Origin: Gonatopus flavifemur
Lineage: Eukaryota > Arthropoda > Insecta > Hymenoptera > Dryinidae
NCBI GenBank assembly: GCA_018340375.1
Contig: JAFFJZ010000004.1
Coordinates: 26,634,001 to 26,698,000, forward strand
Length of the DNA: 64,000 bases
Reading direction: 5' to 3'
Below, in pieces: positions 1-11,045 of the stretch. The stretch's first letter is position 1; every line of letters begins with the position of its first letter. The position numbers and the translations under genes are program-made. A model generated the notes under the pieces. The model had not been told where the DNA came from, made no database searches, and worked only from the letters and a program-made list of their open reading frames with translations.

Positions 1-338
1 ATGCACTGTACCACTCATATGCACGTGTTTTTGATAGAGTCAATTCACCGTAAGCCTTCTCCAACATTTTCAGCGATTTGGCACACGAAATTCCATTTGC
101 AACGCAAAATTTAAAACAAATCCTTTGTTCAATCTTTGTATCCATGGTGACAATCGCGGGATACACTTGAGAGAACTGAAAAGATCGAGCACTGTAAACA
201 AACCAAATGACGGATGACAGTCGAACTCCGCGTCAATATACAGGACGAAGGTACCAACTTAACAACAAAAAGAATGTTGACAAACCCGTAAGCCGCACTT
301 TTTAAATGATCAATTCCCGGTACTTTTTTGACAGAATG
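1..338 (-). mobile_element. mariner fragment, 5' end with terminal repeat; cut by window edge
   Basis: Read on the minus strand, an ATG at 145 opens a frame running off the window edge (about 48 codons, beginning MDTKIEQRICFKFC and containing LEKAYGELTLSKTRAYEWY). This matches the N-terminal helix-turn-helix of the mariner transposase group often annotated as FLJ37770/GVQW3-like in animals (established family knowledge, recognised by eye). Upstream, the sequence around 306-338 (TACTTTTTTGACAGAATG) looks like the terminal inverted repeat of this group, followed by TA at 339-340, the usual mariner target. Only the first part of the transposase is in the window, so whether the copy is intact cannot be judged. 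Confidence 0.72.
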
Positions 339-390
339 TATATACAAAATAAGAATGGTAGAGCATTCCTGGTGTAGCGACTTTAAAATT

Positions 391-1661
391 CCTGGGAAAA
401 AAATTCCCGGGATCCATATATGGATTCAAATATGCATTCGTTCATGAATAATGGCCATATACGGTGATATGGTCAATATGGTCATATATGAAAATGGGGG
501 ACCTATCACTATTCATTCCACTCCTCTCTGTTTTGGTTTTTCACAGCATTTTATGAAACATTACGAAATCCTCTTCTTCATATATGGATATATATGATGA
601 TATATGATTGAAAATGATCACATATAGCCATGTATGATCTCATTCATAGATGATCATATATGGCCAAAATCAATATATGCTCATATATGATCCCATATAT
701 GTTCATATGTATTCCATATACCCTAGTAGAAAAGGATTACCCGGGAAAAACTGATTCATATATGGTCGTATATGAGCGTATATGAATCTTATATGATCCA
801 TACATGAAATACATATGAACATATATAAACATATATGAGATCATATATGAGCATATATGGATTTTGGCCATATATGTTAACATAGGGTCATATATAAAAG
901 TGGGGAATATATCAGCATTGATCTCACTCCCCGGGGAAAAATAATTCATATGAATCATATATGAATCATATATGAACATATATGAAATACATATGAACAT
1001 ATATACACATATATGAGATCATATATGAGCATATATGGATTTTGGCCATATATGATCATGTATGAATGAAACTGTATATGGCCATATGTGATCATATTCA
1101 ATCATACATTATCATATACATCCATATATGGTCAAAAAAATGTCACAATTTTACATGGAATGTGATGAAAAACCAAAGGAGAGAGAAGTGAGATCAATGC
1201 TGATAGATTCCACACTTTCATATATGACCATATATGAATCCATATATGGGTCCATACATGGAATTTTGTTTCCCGGGTATATATGGTCTATATATAATTA
1301 TTGAAGTTTATATAAGTATTATTGAAATGTATATATGCACATATAAACTTATATATAGTGGTATATATGGAATTTGAGATAATTATATATAAAAAGAATT
1401 ATTCAGATTTTTTACTATATATAACAATTCAAGTTTTCATATATAGCTCCATATATAACTATATATGTGCTTATATAAATCCTAATAATACTCATATAAA
1501 CTTCAATAATTATATATAGACCATATATAATCCCTTTTTACTATGGTAGGTCCATATGTAGGCCATATTTGTTCCATATACGCACATATATGTCCATATG
1601 TAGGCCATATATGATCTATATACGCACATATACAACCATATGTGAATTATTTTTTCCCTGG
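391..1661. mobile_element. non-autonomous element built of CATATATG palindromes
   Basis: The ends are imperfect inverted repeats: CCTGGGAAAAAAATTC at 391 and the reverse of CCAGGGAAAAAATAATTC ending at 1661. The interior is almost entirely iterations of CATATATG, GGCCATATATG and ATGATCATATATG palindromes, with internal CCCGGGAAAAA blocks near 735, 930 and 1270 suggesting nested or tandem copies of the same element. There is no credible coding potential; reading frames inside are low-complexity (Met/Ile/Tyr/His). No target duplication was obvious. Interpretation as a MITE-like element is inference from the ends. Confidence 0.6.
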
Positions 1662-2468
1662 CTGGTTCTAGCTGGGTCAACGTGATTCTGTTATAGACAG
1701 CCCATGATGGCTGGTCCCACCTCTAATATAGCTCCATTCATCTTGTTTTGAGGTCCTCCAACCTGCACCAAACCAATAGATGCATAGTTATAACTAGAAG
1801 AACGAATCAGAAATATTTGAAATGAATCAAATTCGCACAAACATGTCTTCCAAATGCAAAATATAAAATACTCATAATTCATGTATTTCAAATACGTATT
1901 TGGGATGCAAGTATTTCTGAAATACGCATTTCAAATACTTTTTCATGAAATACTGCCCAGTCCGGACTCTACCTATCCAGACCATAACGTATTATCCTTG
2001 TACTGGCAATTGCGAATCAATCTGGGAAAACTTCATTAGATCCTATTTTCTGGGAAATCATATTCATTCCTACGAAGTTGTGTCATGGATATCCCGAAGT
2101 AACCTGGAGTCATCCATTCAGAACTGGTCTTTGCGAAAACCAATCTCCACCACTTACTTACTCATCCAACTTGAAATTCCGAATATTATCGGATCCAGTT
2201 CACAATATGGCAGATCCGGATGCAAACCGTACAAATTTCTACCTAAAATGTCACATAGAACTGGATAATTCTGAACGAATTTGAAGATAATTGGGATAAA
2301 GATCAATGAGGGAGATCAGTTGTTTGTTTCCACTAAACATTTAGTTTCTTAAACCACCATGATAGTTGAAACAACTAGTTCATCATCATAGTTGAATTGC
2401 AATTCAATTGGTTGTTTCAACTACCTCTTTTTCCATGAATGAGTATTCTGTGTATTGTGGGCTGACTG
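1662..2468. other. no gene recognised; repeat debris
   Basis: About 0.8 kb without a recognisable gene. 1880-1945 repeats GTATTT/AAATAC motifs (a hAT-MITE-like texture) and 2290-2430 repeats AGTTGTTTCAACT-type palindromes. A 107-codon plus-strand frame (1945-2268) has no family resemblance and no supporting signals, so I do not call it a gene. Confidence 0.4.
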
Positions 2469-2845
2469 TACTGAGAAAAAGGATTCGTTGACTCAAATGA
2501 GATTTGTTTACAGTAAATAAATCGTATATTTGGATACGAGCAAAGGAATATTTACTAATATTGATTTTACCACATAGTTGTTGAATACACCGGTATTTCT
2601 TTGAGTCAACTTCATACCGATTATGATTCGATAGATCTGAATTTGACAAGAATTCATATTCATTCACATCAACTTCAATCACTTTGAATCAAATGAATGA
2701 TTTGGTTATAGTTAATAAATATGAATTTCTTGACTCAACACAATGCTTGGTTATAATCAATATGTCACATTTATATGAAACGATACTTCTTGAAAATGCT
2801 CAACCAAATGCGTTGATTTTTCAGAAGGAAACCTTTTTCTCAGTG
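2469..2845. mobile_element. CACTG-ended MITE with TTGACTCAA motif array
   Basis: Ends are (T/C)ACTGAGAAAAAGG at 2469 and its inverse CCTTTTTCTCAGTG ending 2845, flanked by TG on both sides (2467-2468 and 2846-2847), a 2-bp target duplication. The interior repeats TTGACTCAA/TTGAGTCAA, partly within GATTC contexts. It belongs with the other CACNG-ended elements of this window. No coding capacity. Confidence 0.68.
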
Positions 2846-4050
2846 TGTGAATATCAAAAATTCTGACTATGAGAAGTCTCAGTTATTCAGCTGTGAATCT
2901 CTTATTGGTTATCATCCGAATAAACGGTAAAAGCAATGATTATTCACTATGAGGTTTGGTTAAAAAACATGGAGTGTGTACAGGGATCTGAATGTTTTTG
3001 TTCAGAACGCATCAATGGCCAGTAAAAATATCTGGATACTAATTGTAAGGATATTTTGCCAATTATAAAGAAATGCGCTCGGTATGCTATACTTCATGCC
3101 ATACACCAGTGGTGATGTGGTTGCCATCCGCCGGGCGCACTAAGCTGTATAAAAGCATTTGTACAGGGGAATAACATGTTGGTGGGTCTCCCCTCACGTG
3201 AATTTTCATACAATCATATAGAAATCATTCACACTAGGAAGAATTATTCACGAATCATAAGGAACCTTATCTTCGAATATGATTTCATGAAATGTGTACA
3301 GAATCTGTCTACAATATCTACGGATTTGATGTACATTTTGGATAGAATTGATATAAATTATGGAAAATTGTGTTTTAAAACATGATTATGTACAGTTTTC
3401 ATGTAATTTGAACACAAATTTTTCCAATAAGATTTGACGTGGGGGGATTGTTGTTTTAACTCAACCCTAGAACACATGCGTGAGACATTCAATGTGCTAA
3501 GATAGTTCGCAGAGCATGTTGTAGACATTCGTTCATTACTTAGGAACATCCATAGTGTAACGTGATTTTTCGTCACAAAAAGTCGTGAGATGGCACCACG
3601 CATGATCCCCGGGAAATTAACCCGTATAGCTTGAGAAAACATTGGTTCCCGTAAAGGAATAAAGTTGTCGCTCGCTCACACGAGAATCGGGATCACACTC
3701 TCCCTCCTTATCTATCCCTGTCCTCCCCTAATTCCTGTCCGTTTTCTACTCTATTGAAGTTTTCTGCCCCAAGGAGGCAGTGCCACCTATAACACAGGCT
3801 CGAAGGAAGACTACCTAAGTAGGAATTCCTACAGTAATTCGCTAGTTGTAACACTTGCCCTCACGAAGAACTAGAGTTCCAATTCAGTAACTTTTCAGTT
3901 CAATCACCAACTTATAAGTGTTCTTATATATATAATATATATAAATATTACATTATACATTATATATATATACATATTATGTATATCTGATAACGTAAAA
4001 TATATAATAGATATACATATCAGACACCTAATGTTTGACTTCTTCGTAGG
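2846..4050. other. no gene recognised
   Basis: Nothing convincing on either strand. About 35 bp at 3673-3707 (containing CTCACACGAGAATCGGGA) recur in inverse orientation at about 25.20-25.24 kb, so part of this stretch is an interspersed repeat. 3920-4020 is AT-rich simple sequence (TATATATACATATTATG). The small frames at 3176-3385 and 3358-3642 lack support. Confidence 0.4.
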
Positions 4051-4054
4051 AATT

Positions 4055-5030
4055 GAAGTGCTGCTCAGCCGATGCGTGTCCCACCTATGAAAATGAATGG
4101 TAGTCGGAAGCGGCCAAGTCTGGTGAATACGGCGGGTGGGGTAGCAGCTCCCAGCCAAGTGCTTCGATTGTATCCTGAACCGGTTTCGCTTTGTGTGCAG
4201 GTGCATTGTATAATAAAATTGCTTCGCCGTGTCTTCTGGCCCATTCTGGTCGTTTTTCGATCAATGAACGGTTCAAATTGATCATTTGTTATCGGTAGCG
4301 ATTAGTATCAACAGTTTCACCAGATTTTAGAAACTCATGATACACCACACTTTTTTCGATCCCACCGAACACAGAGCATTGCCTTCTCGTCGAATCGATC
4401 TGGTTTTGCAGTCGATGTTGATGGTTGTCCCGAATTAACCCATGATCTTATCCGTTTAGGATTCTCAAAATAAATTCATTTTTCATCGCCAGTAACAATT
4501 CGATGCAAAACTGATTTTCCTCCGTGTCTTTGAAGCAAAATGTCACAAGTGTTCTTTCGGTTTTCCATCTGTCTTTCATTCAATTCATGTGGCACCCATT
4601 TTCCACACTTTTGGATCTTTCCCATAGCTTTCAAACGGTCAGAAATTGTTTGTTGTGCAACATTCAACATTGCTGCCATTTGCTTTTGACTCAAAGTATC
4701 ATCTTGATCCAATATTGCTTGCAGTTCGGCGTCTTCAAACTTTTCTGATGGTCTTCCACTTTCTTCATTTCCCACATCAAAATCATTATCTCTGAACCGT
4801 TGAAACCATCCTTTGCATGTTGCTTCTGATGGAGCACGGAGCGCGATCACCATATGCCTCGACAAGCATTCGATGCGACTCTGCAGCCATTTTCTTCAAA
4901 TGGAAACAAAAAATTAATACTTTCCGCAAATCATCACTTTCTGGTACCAAATTCAACATCTTTAACACGATGGGAAAATATGATGTTGTTGGTTCAATGA
5001 CTTGATGTTTATTAAATATGTTTGACAGAT
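4055..5030 (-). pseudogene. decayed mariner transposase, cecropia/mori-like
   Basis: Three minus-strand frames in order give one broken transposase: 4968-4786 (N-terminal HTH, LRKVLIFCFHLKKMAAESHRML), 4865-4476 (second HTH with ISDRLKAMGKIQKCGKWVPH and the first catalytic Asp in HRIVTGDEK) and 4285-4085 (PPYSPDLAASDYHSF around the third catalytic residue; the second-Asp motif HDNAPAH has decayed to YNAPAH). Frames shift between the blocks and about 190 nt between 4476 and 4285 are scrambled. The C-terminus and left terminal repeat are missing. The motif style is that of mariner elements of the cecropia/mori group; the subgroup assignment is by memory of motif spelling only. Confidence 0.8.
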
Positions 5031-7386
5031 GTCATACCAACCAAACAGAACAAAAATTAAGGCTCGTTCACAACAAATGTTCTCTATCGACACATTCGTA
5101 TCTTAACGCTCACTTCATACCGGTACACCTGGTATTAGCATTCATCAGCAACATCCCGGTCGGAATTTGTTGTTAACCATTCTAAATTCCCAGCGGGTAT
5201 CTATCGTCACATACTGTTCAGTTTGAGGTCGAGGTGTTGAGATCATTGGAGTGAAAGAAAGATTGGAAAGAAAAATTGTTATAATAATTAACTCAGGAAT
5301 GGAAGGATGAAAAACTGTTATATCAGCAAGACAAAATAATACTTCACAGATACATGCATAATCTGAGGCAAAAAGTTGGAGTTATTTTGGAGATAACAAT
5401 TATTCTAATAATTTTCACACCTCTGTATATCTAATCATATCTGCGTCAATTCGAATTCGGGTTGGATCGAATTCATATCTAATTCAGATATAGAGTCATA
5501 TCAAAAATATTTTCTCAACTCATTCATGTGGAAATATTGTGACAGTTTTTCCTCATATTGGAAAATTTCCGAGAAAATTTTCCAATTCTCATCAGGTACG
5601 TGTGCAGAATTTCGTTTCGTTTCAAGTACAAATTCAATCAAAATATCACTCTGTACATTACTTCTCTAATTCAAGTAGAAGTGCTGTACAGAGCGATATT
5701 TTTTTCATTAAATTGAAGCATTCGCCTGCAGTTTGTCATAAACCATTTGACTACTGCGACGCCGCTAGTATCACCTTAACTTTTGGTTTCGATGGTGCGT
5801 GTAATTCATCCTTGATTGAGATTACATAATAATAATACAATCATATATAATATTATAATCAATACTATACACAATACAATTATATAATGACAATACACAA
5901 AAGTAACTGAAAATGAAGATTTTTAAATTTATAATCAAGGTTTGATTTTATCGAACTTGGAACTAGTGTGCGAAACTATACATAATTTTCATGTGCCTCA
6001 TGTTTTCATTTGAATGTCGGAAGAATATCACTCAGTGATTAGCCTCGTTGAAAATTGCTGCTAAAAATACTTAGAATGTATCAGAAACTGATGACAACCG
6101 GATGAAAACGGCTAAAAAATTTAATTTGTTTCCATGCGGTTTTAAGCTATTTCTGATATATTCCAACTGTCTTTAACAGCAATTTTTACCAGAAAGATAT
6201 TCCTTTTCTGACATTTGGAGAATAAATAATATCATTCATAAAAGAACTTCATACCCAGTCTTGAGAGGAAATATGTTTCAGACATAACTCAGATTGATGC
6301 TTTTATAAAATTTATAGAAAACACTCTGCCGATTGACACATGGCTTCCTCGTTTGTGTTGCACTTCAATTCTACGAGCGTTCACAACATGTTATGCGTTC
6401 CTCATTCGAACAATCTCCGAACGTTTCTATTTCATATCCCTGATTGAAGAAACATTATCGGATCACAACTAGAACGTGGTATAAATTTCATTGCAATCGG
6501 ATAACAGGAAGCGAAGACATGCCGATCGCAGAATCAAAATTTTCGATAACATGTTTCCTTTCCCCGTCCCGTTTTTCCTGTAAGGACCAGATTTAAACTT
6601 GTATGAGACCATTTTCGGCACTGCATAAAACTGTGGTAAGAATTCCAAAACGATCGGATGATAGGACTGGAAGATATCCGCATGACAGCGGCATTTATGA
6701 GATTTTCAAATTTTGTTTCAAAGCTTAATGCTTACCATTTCCTGCCCTCGCATCAGATTTGCTTGAAATCTTATTTTACTGACATCAACGAGTTTTTCAA
6801 GAGTACTCGAACAATCCGAAAAGTCTTTCAGAGAAACTCGTTAATCAGAAAGAGTCGGTTAGAAAATTTTTAGAATTCTTCATGAATCCATTAGTTCGGA
6901 ATGAGTTCTACAAGGATTCTATTTATTTTATGAAAAAAGAATTCTTTGGGTGCTATATAGGATGTTAATTCAACGTTCTTATACTGATCATTGACAGTTT
7001 AACAGTGAATACATTTTATTTGGGCGAATTTAGGGTGAGGCAGGGTAATATGGCACACCTAAGGAATGAGAGTAGAAAACACTTGAGAATGTTAATTGAA
7101 TCGAATATGTATCATTTAATCTTATATAGCATTCATCAATCTCCAAATCCAAAGAATTAAAAGTAAAATTTTCTTGCGACTTACACCCGAAAAATAAAAT
7201 TTTTCAAACTTCGAAAAAATGACATTTTACCCACAGGTGTAGGGATAAAATGCCACCAGACCTTTGGTCATCATTATAATCTCAACTATCAATCTTATGA
7301 ATAGTATGAAGTCGGATCTTTCGGATTCAAGATGGACGCTTATTACATAAATAGTATGACGTTGAATCTTTCACATTCAAGATGGA
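5031..7386. other. no gene recognised; unclassified repeats
   Basis: AT-rich sequence without convincing coding potential. 6060-6210 contains loosely inverted segments (CGGATGAAAACGGC and GCGGTTTTAAGC), and 6470-6660 has a texture common in transposon untranslated regions. From about 7030 (GGGTGAGGCAGGGTAATATGGCACACC) sequence of the kind seen at ends of pogo-like elements begins; it probably marks the left end of the element described next, but I could not define the terminal repeat. Confidence 0.35.
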
Positions 7387-7949
7387 TCAAGATGAACGCT
7401 TATCACATAGTTCCATTGGATTTTTGGTACTATTTGGCAGAAACAGGACATACAGGACAAACCGTATCCTCAACGCAGTCTTCATGCATCCAATGTTCAC
7501 AATTTCTGCATTGTATCCAGTCGCAGCGTGGTCCTTTTTTGTTATGAGAATGTAATTTACAAATGGCACAGTAGTCGTCAGTGTCATCTTCACCACTTGA
7601 AGTGTCATCAAAAGCAGGAAGAGATTCGTTAGAAGAATCGCTTTCATGCTGTATTGTTTTCGTCTTTTTTCTGTTCTTTGATTTTTGAACTTTGTGTTTT
7701 GGTGGGTTTTTTCTCTTTCTCGTTGGGTTTTCTTCCATTTTCTCAAGTTTTTCTTTCTCCTTCCCTTTTTTTCTCAAATTCTTTCTATGTATCCAGGGTC
7801 GCATAAAAGTTTTGCATGCTGCTTACGTGCTGATGTTTTAGGTTTTGGTAATCGCGAAACTGGTCTGATCGAACCGAAATTAATTGCGGGCTCTTCATTT
7901 GACAACTCTATTGGAGATAAACCTGGGTCTGGAGTGGAGCAACTTGCTT

Positions 7950-8319
7950 CACGGAGAAAAAGGAATTCGCTGTGGCAGCGAAATCTACTTTTGCTGGGTT
8001 CCTTTTGCCAGAGCAGCAAATTTTTTGCTCTGACAGCAAACTATTTGCTGTTCCAGCAATCTTGTTAGCTGCGACAGCGAATTTTTAGCTGTGGCAGCAA
8101 AAAATGTTTGCTATCCCAGCACAATTTGTTTGCTATTCTGTATATAATACTGAAAATTTGCTGGCGGAGCAAACATTTTTCGCTGCCACAGCTAAAAAAT
8201 TGCTGTCGTAACTAACACGATTGCTGTCATAGCAAATTTTTAGCTAGGTCAGCAAAAAATTTTGCTATTCTATATATAATACCTCGATTTGCTGCGTCAG
8301 CAAATTTTTTCTCTCCGTG
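7950..8319. mobile_element. CACGG-ended MITE with GCAAA...TTTGC motif array
   Basis: Ends CACGGAGAAAAA (7950) and TTTTTTCTCTCCGTG (to 8319) are inverted, flanked by TT at 7948-7949 and 8320-8321. Inside, AGCAAATTTTTTGCT-like palindromes and GCTGTGGCAGC/GCTGCCACAGC blocks are iterated. It lies in the linker region of the pogo-like gene: the frame on either side (PQHG and EASCSTPDPGLSP) is contiguous once the insert is ignored. Non-coding. Confidence 0.72.
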
Positions 8320-9242
8320 TTGGGGTACAACAGATGTATTATCGACTTCCTCAGCGGAATCCGTAGGATTTGCTTGTGTTCTGTCAGAAATCGCAAGGGC
8401 ATCGTCTGGGATAATTTGTGGGTTAAATGAGAATATCCCACAAGCTTTGAAGCCAGATACCCCATGTTCAATTGTTGCAGCCGAAGTCCATGCAGGATTC
8501 AAAAGCTGTCCGAACTGATATCTTGTGAGACGTTTGCCAGGATGCTTGAAAATCCAATTCGAGATAGCACTTTTCCAAAAAGTTCTTAATGATTCAAAAA
8601 ATGATCTGTCCAGTGGCTGCCCTTGTGGAAAATGCTGACTTCCAACCAACCATAACAATCGAAACAGTACTGGTACAACACTGATTACCAGGGTTGGTTG
8701 CCAACGTTGTAACGTAGTTGAAGTAACAACCAGTACAATGTTGTTGTAATGCCGATAGTCAATGCTGATTTGCTAACGTTGATTCAAAACTCGTTCAACG
8801 TTGTTCATTATGTGTGATTTAATATGGCAAAATTTTGAAGAAATTATTATTCATGTTCTCGAATTGACTTCTTCACATGTTTTCGGATTATTCATTCGTT
8901 TCAAGGAACGATTCGAACTTCAGCAACATACGAACAGATGTGTTATATTTTTCACTTTCTATATAACCATGCACCGAAAAAACGATATTCTAGGATTGAG
9001 AGGAATTTATTCTTCACTCTTCCTCTAAACCAATCCTCTTATTATAAGACTAACCCCCTCTAATTGTCAGTGACTTCATAAGATGTTCTTCGTTTTAGAA
9101 TAAATTCTTGAGATAAGAATATTCCCAGATCATTTTAAATAACCGCTCTGTACAAAATAATTTTGTAAATTATCTAGCCTGGGATGTCAAATGACTTATA
9201 AATTCACAATATTCGTATAAAAGTCATTCTAAACATGAGAAA

Positions 9243-10150
9243 ATTTCGAATTGAAGAGTATTCTTGAAGTTGAAATTTTCAAATTTGAGAAAAAAGCCTT
9301 ATGTTCTCAGTTGAATTTGTTGTTAGGGTGATGACAAACTTGTAGGAAGAGTTCAAAAGTTGGGTGGAATCTATATTGATCAGGAAAGTCCAAATCGTGT
9401 GGCAAAAGTTAGAAAATCTGTCAACTCAGCTCACGGCACATGGGTATTCTATCAGCTTTTCTTCACTAAACGAAATATAGGCAGGAAAAATGTATCAAAA
9501 TTTAGTAAAATCAATTTGGTACAGAGTAAGAGAGGACAGATATATTCATTGAATTTTATTGGTCATTATAAAAATGTTGATAAATAAGGAAAGGCTATAG
9601 AAGATCCAATGTGTCGTCTTTTAATATTTTTGTTCCAATAATGTTGTATCATGTTCCTACAAATGAATGTTATTATATTTATGGAACAGGGTCAATACAC
9701 ATCTTTTCTCAACCTACTAGTGAAAAGATACAAAAATGCAAACAATACAAGTCATTGACCAAAAATATTGAGAGACGATAAATTGAGTCATACATAGCCT
9801 TTACGTATTTATTAACATTTTTATAATGACCAAGACAATTCAATGAATATATCTGTCCTCTCTCACTCTGTACCAACTTGATTTTACTAAATTTTGATAC
9901 ATTTCTCCTGCCTAGATTTCGTTTAGTGAAGAAGAGCTGATAGAATACTCACGTGCCGTAAGCTAAGTTGACAGATTTTCTAACTTTTGCCACACGATTT
10001 GGACTTTCCTGATCAATATAGATTCCACCTAACTTTCAAACTCTTCCTACAAGTTTATCATTACCCTAACAACGAATTCAACTCAGTAAATAAGGCTTTT
10101 TCCTCAAATTTGAAAATTTCAACATGAAAAGTACTCTTCAATTCGAAAAG
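9243..10150. repeat. 0.9 kb inverted duplication (long hairpin) containing an exon
   Basis: Left arm 9243-9601 and right arm 9793-10150 are reverse complements with scattered differences; the ~190 bp spacer is itself partly palindromic. The left arm has an acceptor-like TTGTTAG followed at 9327 by an open frame to 9587 (GDDKLVGRVQKLGGIY, then VRKSVNSAHGTWVFYQLF and SKRGQIYSLNFIG). The right arm carries the same exon inverted. A third copy is the plus-strand exon at 17545-17835, to which the right arm is closer than the left. The pattern GGIY...L...LF...L loosely recalls a BEN domain; that is a weak guess. A transcript through this region would fold into a ~350 bp duplex. Confidence 0.75.
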
Positions 10151-10929
10151 TAAAACCATCCGTCGAGCTGCAAGTGAATAATCCAAGTTTTTTGCAATTC
10201 ATTTTGAACATTTTTATGACATATTTTTGATCAAATGAGTTCTTCATGACTCATATTTATTACAAAATTAATATGATCTCTGAGTTTTTGCCTAGAAGTA
10301 CTGACGTAAGTATTTGAAGAAAATTCATTTTCACTGCATCAACAAATTACGATTTTTTGACATGTTACAACAGCTATGACTGATGTACTAATTCATTTTG
10401 CACTTACTAACAGATTTTTTGATACACATTATTCAAAAAATAATCACCACACATTTCACAAAAATAATTCATCCATTTTTTGATCACATAAATTTAACCT
10501 CACACCTGTCAACCGAACTGCAATTTTCACACAGGCTCATAGATTATTATATTCAACCGACGGATGATTGAATCGGATAAACACGTCACTTTCATTGACC
10601 TTTTCTAATGCATCGCGTAGGTACCGGTTTGACGGTACAGGAAAATTATTACTGATACCGAATTTGAATAATTTGCAAGTCTAGTCTAGTCGGTGTAAGA
10701 ACTCCGGTAACAGTTTCAACGAAAATATCTTTATATAATATGCTATTGCTGTTATTTGAAAATTTGTAACTCATCAGAATGATAAGAGAAACATTCTTAA
10801 TAGTATACAGTCGGAGAAGAATATTTAAAATTCATCAATAACAACGTGTTCAAAAATATTCCCGTTAGATCTGTTACCGGACTCCTCACACCGACTATAC
10901 AATGATACTCTAATTCATGATGTCAGAAT

Positions 10930-11045
10930 TCATAACTGGCGTACAGCTGTACTAGTCAAAGCGTCATTCTCTCATTAGGGTCAGGATTTTGTGTTAGGTT
11001 CGATTCCGCGTGTAGGGCTATGAGATTTTCGCTATTGACCCCCAC
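10930..11045 (+). repeat. tRNA-derived SINE-like segment
   Basis: An A-box-like ACAGCTGTACTAGTCAAAG is followed about 55 nt on by GGTTCGATTCC, a good RNA polymerase III B box. No acceptor stem or anticodon arm can be folded into a credible tRNA, so it is read as a tRNA-derived SINE body. The same segment occurs inverted at about 16835-16955 within the duplicated block. Confidence 0.55.

Noticed and set aside
737..1519. ORFs 737-1000 (minus) and 1322-1519 (plus)
   Set aside because: Met/Ile/Tyr/His repeats produced by the CATATATG array.
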